NCBI RefSeq assembly: GCF_004959935.1
Contig: NZ_SMYN01000006.1
Coordinates: 141,433-205,432, forward strand
DNA: 64,000 nucleotides
Direction: 5' to 3'
Origin: Falsirhodobacter xinxiangensis
GTDB lineage: Bacteria > Pseudomonadota > Alphaproteobacteria > Rhodobacterales > Rhodobacteraceae
Below are positions 44,952 to 56,772 of this stretch, piece by piece. The notes beneath the pieces are model-generated. The model was not told where the DNA came from, did no database searches, and saw only the letters and a program-made list of their open reading frames with translations. Every line of letters begins with the position of its first letter. Position 1 is the first letter of the stretch. A program made the translations under genes and the position numbers.

Positions 44952-45878
44952 CGAATGCGAGGCGAGGCCATAGGTGATGGCCCCGCTGGTCGCCCGCCGG
45001 TGCGGGCCGATCCGCATTTCCGTCACAGTGTCGAACGGAACGATGCCTGCGTCCTTCAGGAAGGCAGTGAACCGCTCGCTTTCGACAGGCGTGTCGAGCC
45101 GCATGAACATTCCCGTCCGGATCAGCGGCGCGACAAGCTGGATCGCCATCTCGTCATCCTCGGCCACGACCGGCCCGATGACCGCCCCCCTGCCGAACCG
45201 CCGCGTCAGGGCAAAGCCGCGCAGCGCGCCATCCCGCAGCGCCACCGTCCCGGTCGAAAGCGGCATCAACCGATCAATCACATGTCTGCGCGAGGCCCCA
45301 TAGGCAGCCTCGTCCAGATCGCGGAGCGCGTCGCCGTCGGCATCCTCCAGCGGCCTGATCGCCAGCCCCCGCACCGGGTCCACGGGCGGGGCCTTGGCGA
45401 TGCCCTGCTGCTGGTGGATGATCCCGACCGGGGTGAATCCGGCCGTCTCATACAGCCGGTATCCCGACCGCGTCGCGCTCAGCCGCAGGTCGCGCCCTGC
45501 GCAATCGCGCATGATGCTCTGCAACAGCCAGCGCCCCGCGCCCAGTGCCTGAAGACGCGGCGCCGTGACCATCATCCCCAGCATCGCGAAATCCTCGCCC
45601 ATCGCGAAATACATCGCCGATCCCACGGGTCTACCGATCTCGTCCGTGGCCAGATACCCCTGCCCCAGCGACAGGAACAGATCCAGATCGTGATCGCGGT
45701 GAGGCCAAAGCACGCTGACGGTCAATTCATGCAGCAGGCGGCGCTGCGCCAGCCCGATCGGCTGCGTCTGTGCGTTATAGGCGTCGATCTTCAGCCTTTG
45801 CTCGGCAGTGGCGGAGCCTTTGGCAAGAAACGCCTCCATCCGCTGCTCTGCCGACATTTGCGGCTTGCCCTGTCCCAT
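44943..45878 (-). CDS. GNAT-family N-acetyltransferase (second copy)
   Basis: A 311-residue paralogue of the GNAT at 40.5 kb, with an extra N-terminal stretch of about 45 residues. The acetyl-CoA domain has LQALGAGRWLLQSIM; the C-terminal part has GRGAVIGPVVAEDD. A start seven codons in (MSAEQRM) is also possible. It is convergent with the FAD oxidoreductase and divergent from the AraC gene. Confidence 0.8.
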   Translation of the reverse strand: MGQGKPQMSAEQRMEAFLAKGSATAEQRLKIDAYNAQTQPIGLAQRRLLHELTVSVLWPHRDHDLDLFLSLGQGYLATDEIGRPVGSAMYFAMGEDFAMLGMMVTAPRLQALGAGRWLLQSIMRDCAGRDLRLSATRSGYRLYETAGFTPVGIIHQQQGIAKAPPVDPVRGLAIRPLEDADGDALRDLDEAAYGASRRHVIDRLMPLSTGTVALRDGALRGFALTRRFGRGAVIGPVVAEDDEMAIQLVAPLIRTGMFMRLDTPVESERFTAFLKDAGIVPFDTVTEMRIGPHRRATSGAITYGLASHSLG

Positions 45879-46039
45879 CCGGCTGGCGCTCTCCCACGTT
45901 TTGGGAAAGTTTATGCGCGAACGGCCGCGATATCCTGCCGTATTGAGTGCGAAGATCGAAGATTATGCCATATTGCGCGATGGAACGCCGCGCGGGGCCG
46001 ATGTAAATGTCGATCCGACCGCAGGCCGAAGGACGATGG

Positions 46040-46927
46040 ATGGGATTCTCGCGCAACCTGACCTATCGGACCGAGGGGATCGAGGTGACGGCGCCGCTGC
46101 GCTATCGCCATTTCGACACGGTGATCGCCGATCTGTGGCATGCCCGGGCAAAGCCCGATGCAAGTGGCTTCTATGCCTCGCACAACCCGCGGATCATCGT
46201 CTTCTTCGACGATGTGGGCGATGCGATCCGCATCACCAATGACGAGGGCAGCACTGCGAGCCGCCCGATGGCGCGGATCGCCTATGTGCCGCCAGGAATG
46301 CCCAGCTGGACCGCATTCTCTGCGGCCATCGGCTTCCGGCACCTTGACCTGTATCTCTCTCCGGGGCTGGCGCAGGGGATGCTTGCGGGGCGGATGGGCA
46401 AGATCGCCGCCGCTGCCGCGCTGCGCGTCATGGTCGAACGGCGCGAGCCGGGCGATCTGCTGGTCATCTCGGAACTTCTGGCCGCCGAAGTCGCAGCCCC
46501 GAAACATGGCGAGGTCTATGTGCTGGGCCTCGTGCAGGCCCTTCTGGGCGGGCTTTTCGGCGATACGGCCCGCACTCCGGCCGATCCGCGTCTGGGCGGC
46601 GCGCAGATGAGGCGTCTGCGCGAACATGTGCTGGCCCATCTGCACCGGCGCATCGGCACGGCGGAACTTGCGGCGGTGGTGGAGCTTTCGGAAAGCTGGT
46701 TTAACCGCCGTTTCCGTGCCGGCATGGGCCTGTCCGCCCAAGCCTGGATCGCCCGCCTGCGCGCCCAGCGCGCTTGCGAGATGATCGAGCAGACCGCCCT
46801 GCCGCTGCACGAGATCGCGCTGCAACTGGGATACACGGATCAGGCGCATTTCACCCGCGCGGTTCGCGCCTATGTCGGTGCGACGCCCGGGGGGCTGCGG
46901 CGAGTGGCGCAGGAGACGCGCCCCTGA
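46040..46927 (+). CDS. AraC-family transcriptional regulator
   Basis: A regulator of about 295 residues. The C-terminal double helix-turn-helix is clear (TAELAAVVELSESWFNRRFRAG, then LPLHEIALQLGYTDQAHFTRAVR). I prefer ATG 46040 (AAGGA six bases upstream) to the in-frame ATG at 46007. The N-terminal part is a ligand-sensing region without a recognised family. It most likely controls the TonB receptor gene 240 bases downstream on the same strand, as siderophore-sensing AraC regulators do, though the GNAT gene divergent from it is another possible target. Confidence 0.87.
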   Translation: MGFSRNLTYRTEGIEVTAPLRYRHFDTVIADLWHARAKPDASGFYASHNPRIIVFFDDVGDAIRITNDEGSTASRPMARIAYVPPGMPSWTAFSAAIGFRHLDLYLSPGLAQGMLAGRMGKIAAAAALRVMVERREPGDLLVISELLAAEVAAPKHGEVYVLGLVQALLGGLFGDTARTPADPRLGGAQMRRLREHVLAHLHRRIGTAELAAVVELSESWFNRRFRAGMGLSAQAWIARLRAQRACEMIEQTALPLHEIALQLGYTDQAHFTRAVRAYVGATPGGLRRVAQETRP

Positions 46928-47169
46928 TGCCAAAGGCAGTCGATTGGTGCAATACCGACGGCGCCGAGTTATGCTAGCTGCCAGCTTCGGCAGGACGCGT
47001 TTCGGCCCCATCCCGGAACCAGTTCGATCGGAGCCTATGCGAACAACATGACCCCAGCAGACCTCGCCGAAGTCCTGTTGCTCCGCCGATCCTGACAACC
47101 GCCCCAATCAAACGCCAGCCAGACCCCCGCGGGATCGAGCCAGCTCAGTCCATCAGACAGGAGTGCCTC

Positions 47170-49317
47170 ATGGCATCTGAATCCCGCAGGCAGCGCCGCG
47201 TCGCGCTTGCCATCCTTCTTTCCGGCGCGGCCCTTGGCCCGGTCGCGGCGGCAGCGCAGGACACGTCCGGCGACATCCTTCTTGCCCCCATCTATATTCA
47301 GGGCGCCTCGGTCTTCGGCGAGGACAACACCGTCGTCGCAGGCTATACCGCGACCGGCAGCAAGACCGTGTCCGAGATCATCGACATCCCCGCGCAGGTT
47401 TCCGTCGTCACGCAAGAGGAACTGCGGACCCGCGCGCCCGATAACCTGATGCAGGCGCTGGCCTATACCGGCAGCGTGTCGGTGGACGAATACGGCTCGG
47501 ACAACCGATACGACTTCTTCCGCATCCGGGGTTTTTCGGCCAACAGCGCAGGCACTTATCGTGACGGGCTGCCGCTGCGGTCCTTTAACTTCACCGGCGG
47601 CAAGATCGAACCTTATTCGGTCCAGCGGATCGACGTGCTGAAGGGTTCGACCTCGACCCTGTTCGGGCTGAACGGTCCGGGCGGTCTGGTGAACGTCATC
47701 ACCAAACGTCCGCAGGATCTGGCCTTCGGCGAGGTCTATACCACCGTGGGCGAGGACCATGCCGAGATCGGCACCGATTTCGGCGCGCCGCTGGATGCGG
47801 ACGGTGTCTGGACCTATCGCCTGACGGCAAAGGTCAAGGATGCCAAGGAGGATACCGACTTTCAGGACAACGACGCGCGTTATCTGGCCGGTGCGCTCAG
47901 CTGGAAGCCCACGGCTGCGACCTCGCTCACGCTGCTGGCGAACTGGTTCGACAGCGACGGAAACTCGGGCAACTCGATCCCCGTCGGCTCGACCGCCCCG
48001 CGCGACACCTATTTCGGAGAGCCGGGGTTCGGCGACATGGACCGCGACGAGCGCAGCTTCGGCTACGAGTTCAGCCACGATTTCGGCAACGGCCTGACCT
48101 TCCGCCAGAACGCCCGCCAGTCGAACATCGAGATGGTCTACAAGCAGGTCTATTGGGATGGCCAATCCGGGGTCGATGCGGAAGGCAATCCCCTCATCCC
48201 CGTCGAGGACCGCACATATCGCAACGCCTATCACCTCGACGGTGAGATCGACCGCTTCGCCATCGACAACCAGCTGCAATACGATACCAGCTTCGGCGAC
48301 ATCCAAAGCCGGACGCTGCTGGGCGCGGATTACACCGATGACGACCTGCGGGAATTCAGCCGGACCGGCACGGCGGGCGCGGTCGATCCGAACGACCCCG
48401 TGTATTGCGGACCCGATTGCATTTCCCTGCCGAATGAATCGCTGCTGGCGATGAAGCAGAAGGCGACCGGCATCTATCTGCAGCAGGAGCTGACCTTCGA
48501 CGACCGCTGGATCGTGACGCTGGGCGGGCGGCACGACCGAGTGGAGACCGAGGTTCTGACCGCACCCGAGCAGGACAGCACGCAGACGGCCTTCACCAAA
48601 CGCGCGGGCCTCACCTACAAGGCGACGCCGGATCTTAGCTTCTATGCCAACTATTCGGAATCGTTCAACCCGGTGTCCGGTTTCTACAATGCCTCCATCG
48701 GCGCGCTGAAACCGCAGGAAGGTGAGCAGCTTGAAGCGGGCGTAAAATACCGTCCCGGTGGCGGCGATGCCCTCATCAGCTTCGCGATCTTCGATCTGAC
48801 GCAAAAGAACGCCCCGCGGACCGAGACTGTCGATGGTGCCTTCGTCACCACCCAGATCGGAGAGACGAACGTCAAAGGCGCGGAAATCGAAGCGCGGATG
48901 GCGATCAACGACGCAACGAACCTGCTGGTGGGCTATTCCTATTGGGATGCGGAAATCGTGCGTGGCTCGGCGCCGGAAACCGACGGGAACGTCCCGCAGC
49001 TGACGTCAAAGCATTCGGCGTCGGTCTGGGCGGACTACACCTTTGGGGACGGCCTGGCCATCGACGGGTTGAAGATCGGCGGCGGTGCGCGCCTTACGGG
49101 GGCGCGTTTCGCGGACGATGCGAACACCACCAAGCTGGGATCGGCCGTCGTGTTCGATGCGATGGCAAGCTATCAGCTTGGCGAGGGCACCGAGATTGCG
49201 CTGAACGTCAACAACCTGTTCGACCGCGAATACATCGCCACCAAGAACTTCGACAACATCGCGAACTTCTATGGCGACGAGCGCACCATCCGGGCGACGT
49301 TGCGCAAAAGCTGGTAA
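47170..49317 (+). CDS. TonB-dependent siderophore receptor
   Basis: A 715-residue outer-membrane receptor of the FhuA-like siderophore class. Signal peptide LAILLSGAALGPVAAAAQ; plug domain with IPAQVSVVTQEEL, FRIRGF and GSTSTLFGLNGPGGLVNVITKRP; then a 22-strand barrel ending with RATLRKSW. It would import a ferric siderophore with TonB energy. AGGAG seven bases upstream supports the start. The 242 bases before it (46928-47169) contain no other gene; I could not make out a convincing Fur box. No siderophore synthesis or ABC genes are adjacent. Confidence 0.93.
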   Translation: MASESRRQRRVALAILLSGAALGPVAAAAQDTSGDILLAPIYIQGASVFGEDNTVVAGYTATGSKTVSEIIDIPAQVSVVTQEELRTRAPDNLMQALAYTGSVSVDEYGSDNRYDFFRIRGFSANSAGTYRDGLPLRSFNFTGGKIEPYSVQRIDVLKGSTSTLFGLNGPGGLVNVITKRPQDLAFGEVYTTVGEDHAEIGTDFGAPLDADGVWTYRLTAKVKDAKEDTDFQDNDARYLAGALSWKPTAATSLTLLANWFDSDGNSGNSIPVGSTAPRDTYFGEPGFGDMDRDERSFGYEFSHDFGNGLTFRQNARQSNIEMVYKQVYWDGQSGVDAEGNPLIPVEDRTYRNAYHLDGEIDRFAIDNQLQYDTSFGDIQSRTLLGADYTDDDLREFSRTGTAGAVDPNDPVYCGPDCISLPNESLLAMKQKATGIYLQQELTFDDRWIVTLGGRHDRVETEVLTAPEQDSTQTAFTKRAGLTYKATPDLSFYANYSESFNPVSGFYNASIGALKPQEGEQLEAGVKYRPGGGDALISFAIFDLTQKNAPRTETVDGAFVTTQIGETNVKGAEIEARMAINDATNLLVGYSYWDAEIVRGSAPETDGNVPQLTSKHSASVWADYTFGDGLAIDGLKIGGGARLTGARFADDANTTKLGSAVVFDAMASYQLGEGTEIALNVNNLFDREYIATKNFDNIANFYGDERTIRATLRKSW

Positions 49318-49323
49318 GACCGC

Positions 49324-49353
49324 ACGGGCCCTGCAGAAGGCGGGGCCCGTTTC
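49324..49353 (+). terminator. Rho-independent terminator after the TonB receptor
   Basis: ACGGGCCC and GGGCCCGT form a perfect 8-bp stem around an 11-base loop, ending in TTT. It begins seven bases after the receptor stop codon. Confidence 0.65.
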
Positions 49354-49357
49354 GACG

Positions 49358-49579
49358 TCACGGCGCAGGATCGCGGTGGATCTGGTGGACGGCCTCGATC
49401 TCTGCCGTGATCTGCACGGCGCTGGCCCGCAGGTCGGCGTGCAGCTGCCCCAGGTTCGTCGCGCCGTTGATGTTAGAGGTCACGAACTGACGGCTGGTGA
49501 CATAGGCGATGGCAAGCTGCGCCGGGTTGATCCCGAAATCACGAGCAATCTTCAGATAGGCACGCAGAGCTTCGGTCAC
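49358..49579 (-). pseudogene. C-terminal remnant of an aldo/keto reductase
   Basis: About 73 codons read as the end of an aldo/keto reductase: AYLKIARDFGINPAQLAIAYVTSRQFVTSNINGATN, then a typical closing helix EIEAVHQIH. The family is over 300 residues long; here an in-frame TAA interrupts about 35 bases upstream and no earlier part of the gene is found. It starts four bases from the receptor terminator, so a deletion or rearrangement probably removed the front. Confidence 0.6.
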
Positions 49580-49895
49580 GCCCGCCCCGGTCGAACAATG
49601 TCGGCCGCGCCTTTATTGGGCGAAGTGTTCGTGACGGTGGATGATTGATGTTTCGTCAGCATGATCATTCCCCGAAAGAAGATCGGGACAGGGCTGCATC
49701 CTCATATCGTTTGCATCGCGGACCGTGCGCGGATCTATCGCGGCTGAGGAATCTGCTTCACCCGCGCGGCAGATCAGCTTTGCTGCATCCGCATCGCCGG
49801 AAGTTTCCATTCCCTCCCTGCGGCGCAATATCGGGGCGAGATACTGCGCGAGAGAGACGGGTTAAGATGGCCGCCCGACATTCGTGGATCGGAGG
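49580..49895. other. Stretch without a recognisable gene
   Basis: These 316 bases have short open frames on both strands but none with family-like composition or a ribosome-binding site. They may be degraded DNA from the event that truncated the aldo/keto reductase. Confidence 0.5.
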
Positions 49896-50963
49896 TTAAA
49901 GGTCGATTTCCACATCCCCTATCGGGTGCGAGCAGCAGGCGAGGATGTATCCGGCCTCCACATCCTCGTCGGTGATGCCACCGTTATGGACCATATGGAC
50001 CTGCCCGGATGTTTTCTGAACGATGCAGGTGCCGCAGATGCCCATGCCGCAGCCGGTGGCCAGTGGGATGCCCGCCGCGCGGGCGACCATCAGGATCGTG
50101 TCCGTCTGGGCGCATTTCGCCACCTTTCCGGACCCTGCGAAGGTCACGACGGCGGTGGCGTCATCCTGTGGAAGGACATCGTCGGGAACTCTCTCGACCT
50201 CGCGCAGCGGGCCGCCGAAGCTTTCCTGATGATAGCGGTCCATGTCGAAGCCAAGGCCCGTCAGCGCATCGCGGACGGCTTGCATGAACGGCGCGGGGCC
50301 GCAGCAGAACACTTCGCGCTCCAGATAGTCCTGCGCGATCAGGCCCAGCATCAACTGGTTGAAAAACCCGCGATAGCCGGTCCACGGCTGATAGGGGTCG
50401 GTCGTCTCCACGATCCATTTCAGATCGATCCCCGTCACGCGCGAGGCCATATGTTCAAGCCGTTCGCGAAAGATGATCTCGGACGGGCGCTTGGCGCAGT
50501 TGACGAAGACAATGTCGGACGGCCGGCCGGAATCGTAAAGGAAGGTCGTCATCGACATCATCGGCGTGATGCCCGACCCAGCCGAGATGAACAGGTATTT
50601 CGCGGCCGGGTGGTTCATCATCGAGAACCCTCCGCCGGGGCCGCGCACCTTGAGGCGCATTCCCGGACGCAGGTTGTCGAACATCCAGCGTGTGCCGATC
50701 GAATCCGGCTGCGCCTTGACCGTCACCGTCAGCGATGTCGGACGCGAGGGCGAGGACGAGATCGTATAGGTGCGATGGACCGGACCATCCGCGGTGGGCA
50801 GTTCCAGCGTCAGGAACTGCCCCGGATCGAAGTTGAACAGCGCGCCGGACGGGCTTTGGAAGCTGAAGGTCATGACATTGGGCGCCTCCTTCAGAAAGGA
50901 GGTGCATTCCAGTTCCTCGGCATCCGTCCAGAATGCCAGCCGCGGTTTGGTCAGGACGTTCAT
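49896..50963 (-). CDS. Rieske-oxygenase reductase component (GbcB-type)
   Basis: A 355-residue flavin/iron-sulfur reductase. An FAD-binding domain (HRTYTISSSP), an NAD-binding domain (FISAGSGITPMMSM, CCGPAPFMQAV) and a C-terminal plant-type [2Fe-2S] ferredoxin (CGMGICGTC, then a final Cys in ILACC) pass electrons from NADH to the oxygenase encoded upstream. The order FAD-NAD-ferredoxin is that of glycine-betaine and carnitine demethylase reductases. It begins directly after the oxygenase stop codon. Confidence 0.88.
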   Translation of the reverse strand: MNVLTKPRLAFWTDAEELECTSFLKEAPNVMTFSFQSPSGALFNFDPGQFLTLELPTADGPVHRTYTISSSPSRPTSLTVTVKAQPDSIGTRWMFDNLRPGMRLKVRGPGGGFSMMNHPAAKYLFISAGSGITPMMSMTTFLYDSGRPSDIVFVNCAKRPSEIIFRERLEHMASRVTGIDLKWIVETTDPYQPWTGYRGFFNQLMLGLIAQDYLEREVFCCGPAPFMQAVRDALTGLGFDMDRYHQESFGGPLREVERVPDDVLPQDDATAVVTFAGSGKVAKCAQTDTILMVARAAGIPLATGCGMGICGTCIVQKTSGQVHMVHNGGITDEDVEAGYILACCSHPIGDVEIDL

Positions 50964-52236
<1,273 letters not shown>

Positions 52237-52254
52237 GTTCCGCCTCGGGCCCGA

Positions 52255-52267
52255 CAGTTGACAACTG
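52255..52267. promoter_or_regulatory. Palindrome in the Rieske/LysR divergent region
   Basis: CAGTTG-A-CAACTG is a perfect 13-base palindrome near the middle of the intergenic region and contains a TTGACA -35-like hexamer. No good -10 sequence is at the right distance on the plus strand. Confidence 0.4.
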
Positions 52268-52312
52268 GGAAAAAATTCATCTGGGTTGATCTGATTTCAT
52301 GCGAGGTCCAAG

Positions 52313-53191
52313 ATGCGAAGCCCTCACGATTTCTCCTCGATGACCGCGCTCATTTGCTTCGAGGCGGCGGCGCGGAATGGCAGCTTCAAGGTTGCCGCCG
52401 ACGAGATGAACGTCACCGCCTCTGCCATCAGCCACCAGATAAAACTGCTGGAACGGGATCTGGGCTGCATGCTGTTCAACAGGCGCCACCGCGGTGTCGA
52501 GCTGACGGAACGGGGGGCGTTTCTTCTGGTGGCCGTCCGCCGGGGGTTCGAAGGGATCACCGACGCCATCGGCCAGCTTCGCGCGCGCCCCGAAAACGTC
52601 GATGTGACCCTGCGGGCGACCACCGCCGTCAGCGCGCTTTGGCTGATGCCGCGGATCAGGTCGTTCTGGAAACTCCATCCTTCGGTTTCCGTCTCGCAGA
52701 TCGTCAGCGACGTGGTCGGCTCGGACGGGCGTTCGGATATCGCGGTCGGCTACGCCCTGCCCGAGGATAACGGGCACGAATGGCACGAGCTGTTCCGCGA
52801 CCGCATCCTCGCCCTCGGCTCGCCGGACTTCGCGGCCCGCCACGATGTCTCGACGCTGGCCGAACTGGCGGCGGCGCCGCTGATCCATGTGAACCACAGC
52901 AACGCGCTCTGGGCAGGCTGGAGCGAATGGTTCGCCCATCTTGGATGCCCTGCCCCGGTTGCCGCGGGGTTCTTCGTCAACAACCACATGATCGCCCTTC
53001 AGGCCGCCGAGGACAGCGTTGGCGCGGTGCTGGGATGGGAGGGGCTGGCATCGGGGCTGCTGCGCAGCGGGAGGCTTGTCGCGCTGATGCAGGACAGCGT
53101 CCCGTCCCATTCCGCATTCACCATGCAGGTCCATCCGCACGCCTCGGCCAAGGCGCGGCTGTTCGCCGACTGGCTGGCCGCAAACGTATAG
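52313..53191 (+). CDS. LysR-family regulator (GcvA-like)
   Basis: A 292-residue LysR regulator. The N-terminal helix-turn-helix reads FEAAARNGSFKVAADEMNVTASAISHQIKLLE, the GcvA subgroup pattern, followed by a periplasmic-binding-like effector domain (VTLRATTAVSALWLMPRI). It is divergent from the Rieske demethylase operon, its probable target, with two palindromes between them. Confidence 0.9.
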   Translation: MRSPHDFSSMTALICFEAAARNGSFKVAADEMNVTASAISHQIKLLERDLGCMLFNRRHRGVELTERGAFLLVAVRRGFEGITDAIGQLRARPENVDVTLRATTAVSALWLMPRIRSFWKLHPSVSVSQIVSDVVGSDGRSDIAVGYALPEDNGHEWHELFRDRILALGSPDFAARHDVSTLAELAAAPLIHVNHSNALWAGWSEWFAHLGCPAPVAAGFFVNNHMIALQAAEDSVGAVLGWEGLASGLLRSGRLVALMQDSVPSHSAFTMQVHPHASAKARLFADWLAANV

Positions 53192-55291
<2,100 letters not shown>

Positions 55292-55304
55292 GGCATGGCG
55301 GCAG

Positions 55305-56576
55305 TCAGGCCTTGTGCATGACTGCCGCGCTCATCGCGATCGCGCCGATCAGGCCGACGGCGGCAAAGACGTAGAAGCCCCACGGATGGCCGATGCCCAT
55401 GCCGACCAGCGTCCCGCCGATCAGCGGGCCGGCGATCGCGCCAAGCCGCCCGACGCCTGCGGACATCCCGATTGCCGTCGCGCGAACTCCGGCGGGGTGC
55501 GAGGCGGCAGTGAAGGCATAGACCAGAACCTGTGCTGAAAAGACGAAGCATCCGGTCAGGAACACCATCGGATACAGCAGCGCCACCGGCATCTTCCACG
55601 ACAGGATCGCCAGCAGCACCGCACCCGCGGCGAACCACGCGACGGCGGCGGGTTTCAGCCCCACGCGGTCGCCCACCTGTCCCGCCACCAGAAGCCCGCA
55701 GATCGCCCCGGCATTCAGAAGCAAGAGCAGCCAAAGCCCGCGTTCCAGCCCGTAATCGGCAGCGACCATCAGCGCCGGAAGCCAGCTGTTCAGCGCATAG
55801 ACCAGCAGCAGCCCCATGAAGGACGTGACCCAGATCGCAAGCGTGGTGCGCAGATAGCCCCCCTCGAACAACGTACCGATCGACGCCTTGGGCGCCCCCG
55901 CGACGGGTTCCACCAGCGCGATGCCGTGCTGACGGGCGATTGCCTCGGCCTCGGCCCGGCGGCCCTGCGACAGAAGATAGGCCGGGCTTTCCGCCAGATG
56001 CCGCATCATCAGCGGCACGAGGACCAGCCCCGGAAGCGCGCCCGCAACGAACATGCTGCGCCAGCCAAGGCTGGGCAGCAGCACGAGACCCAGCACCGCC
56101 GTCGCAACCGCGCCCACGTGATAGCCGGTCATCACCCGCGTCGAGGCCTTTCCCGCCTGCCCTTTGGAAAACTCGGTCACCATGGCGATGGCCGTCGGAA
56201 GGCAGCCGCCCAGACCGAAGCCCGCAAGGAACCGGAACAGCCCAAGCTGGAATGCGTTCTGCGCCAGACCGCACAGCAGCGTCAGCACCGAAAACGCCGC
56301 GACGGCCCAGATCAGCGCACGGCGGCGGCCGATCCGGTCCGTGGCCGCGCCGATCGACAGCGCCCCAAACGTCATCCCCACCAGACCGATGGTCGAGATG
56401 AAGGTCGCTTCGGCATTGGTGATGAAGGGTGCTTCGGGATTGGTCAGCGTCGGGATCAGGGCGCCCAGCACCACCAGATCGAACCCGTCCAGCACCACCG
56501 CGATCCAGCACAGCGTCGTCACCCAGGATGCCTTGGCAGGGCCTGCGGCATCGTAACTCGTCGTCATGTCATTCAT
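55305..56576 (-). CDS. pcaK: Aromatic acid:H+ symporter, MFS (PcaK-type)
   Basis: A major-facilitator protein of about 423 residues with twelve hydrophobic segments. It carries the aromatic-acid symporter signature DGFDLVVLGALIPTL in helix 1 and the MFS loop GAATDRIGRRRAL. It should import 4-hydroxybenzoate or protocatechuate for the adjacent pathway. I start at ATG 56576, four bases after GGAGG; an ATG three codons later is possible. It converges on pobA. Confidence 0.88.
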   Translation of the reverse strand: MNDMTTSYDAAGPAKASWVTTLCWIAVVLDGFDLVVLGALIPTLTNPEAPFITNAEATFISTIGLVGMTFGALSIGAATDRIGRRRALIWAVAAFSVLTLLCGLAQNAFQLGLFRFLAGFGLGGCLPTAIAMVTEFSKGQAGKASTRVMTGYHVGAVATAVLGLVLLPSLGWRSMFVAGALPGLVLVPLMMRHLAESPAYLLSQGRRAEAEAIARQHGIALVEPVAGAPKASIGTLFEGGYLRTTLAIWVTSFMGLLLVYALNSWLPALMVAADYGLERGLWLLLLLNAGAICGLLVAGQVGDRVGLKPAAVAWFAAGAVLLAILSWKMPVALLYPMVFLTGCFVFSAQVLVYAFTAASHPAGVRATAIGMSAGVGRLGAIAGPLIGGTLVGMGIGHPWGFYVFAAVGLIGAIAMSAAVMHKA

Positions 56577-56635
56577 CCTCCACAGATGGAGGCCGGGACC
56601 GCGATGTCCGGGGAGCACCGCTTATCTCCACCCCC

Positions 56636-56651
56636 GACCGGCGCGCCGGTC
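56636..56651. promoter_or_regulatory. Perfect 16-base palindrome upstream of pcaK
   Basis: GACCGGCGCGCCGGTC lies 60 bases before the pcaK start in the 196-base gap after pcaB. It could be an operator or a small hairpin; nothing else in this gap looks like a gene. Confidence 0.35.
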
Positions 56652-56753
56652 CACCTCCGGTATCTTGGATGACATGCCGATACATGAATGGGAAATGCAA
56701 AGTCGGGCCATCTTGATAACCGCAAGATTATGAATCCCGCGCTGCGGTTCGCG

Positions 56754-56768
56754 ACGGGATGATCCCGT
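56754..56768 (-). terminator. Possible terminator of the pca operon
   Basis: ACGGGAT and ATCCCGT form a near-perfect palindrome four bases past the pcaB stop. With a practical loop of five bases the stem is five pairs; there is no U-run, so it is a weak candidate. Confidence 0.3.
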
Positions 56769-56772
56769 AGGC

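Noticed and set aside
49613..49899. Short frames on both strands between the reductase remnant and the Rieske reductase
   Set aside because: No ribosome-binding site, no recognisable composition, and mutual overlap; treated as non-coding or degraded.
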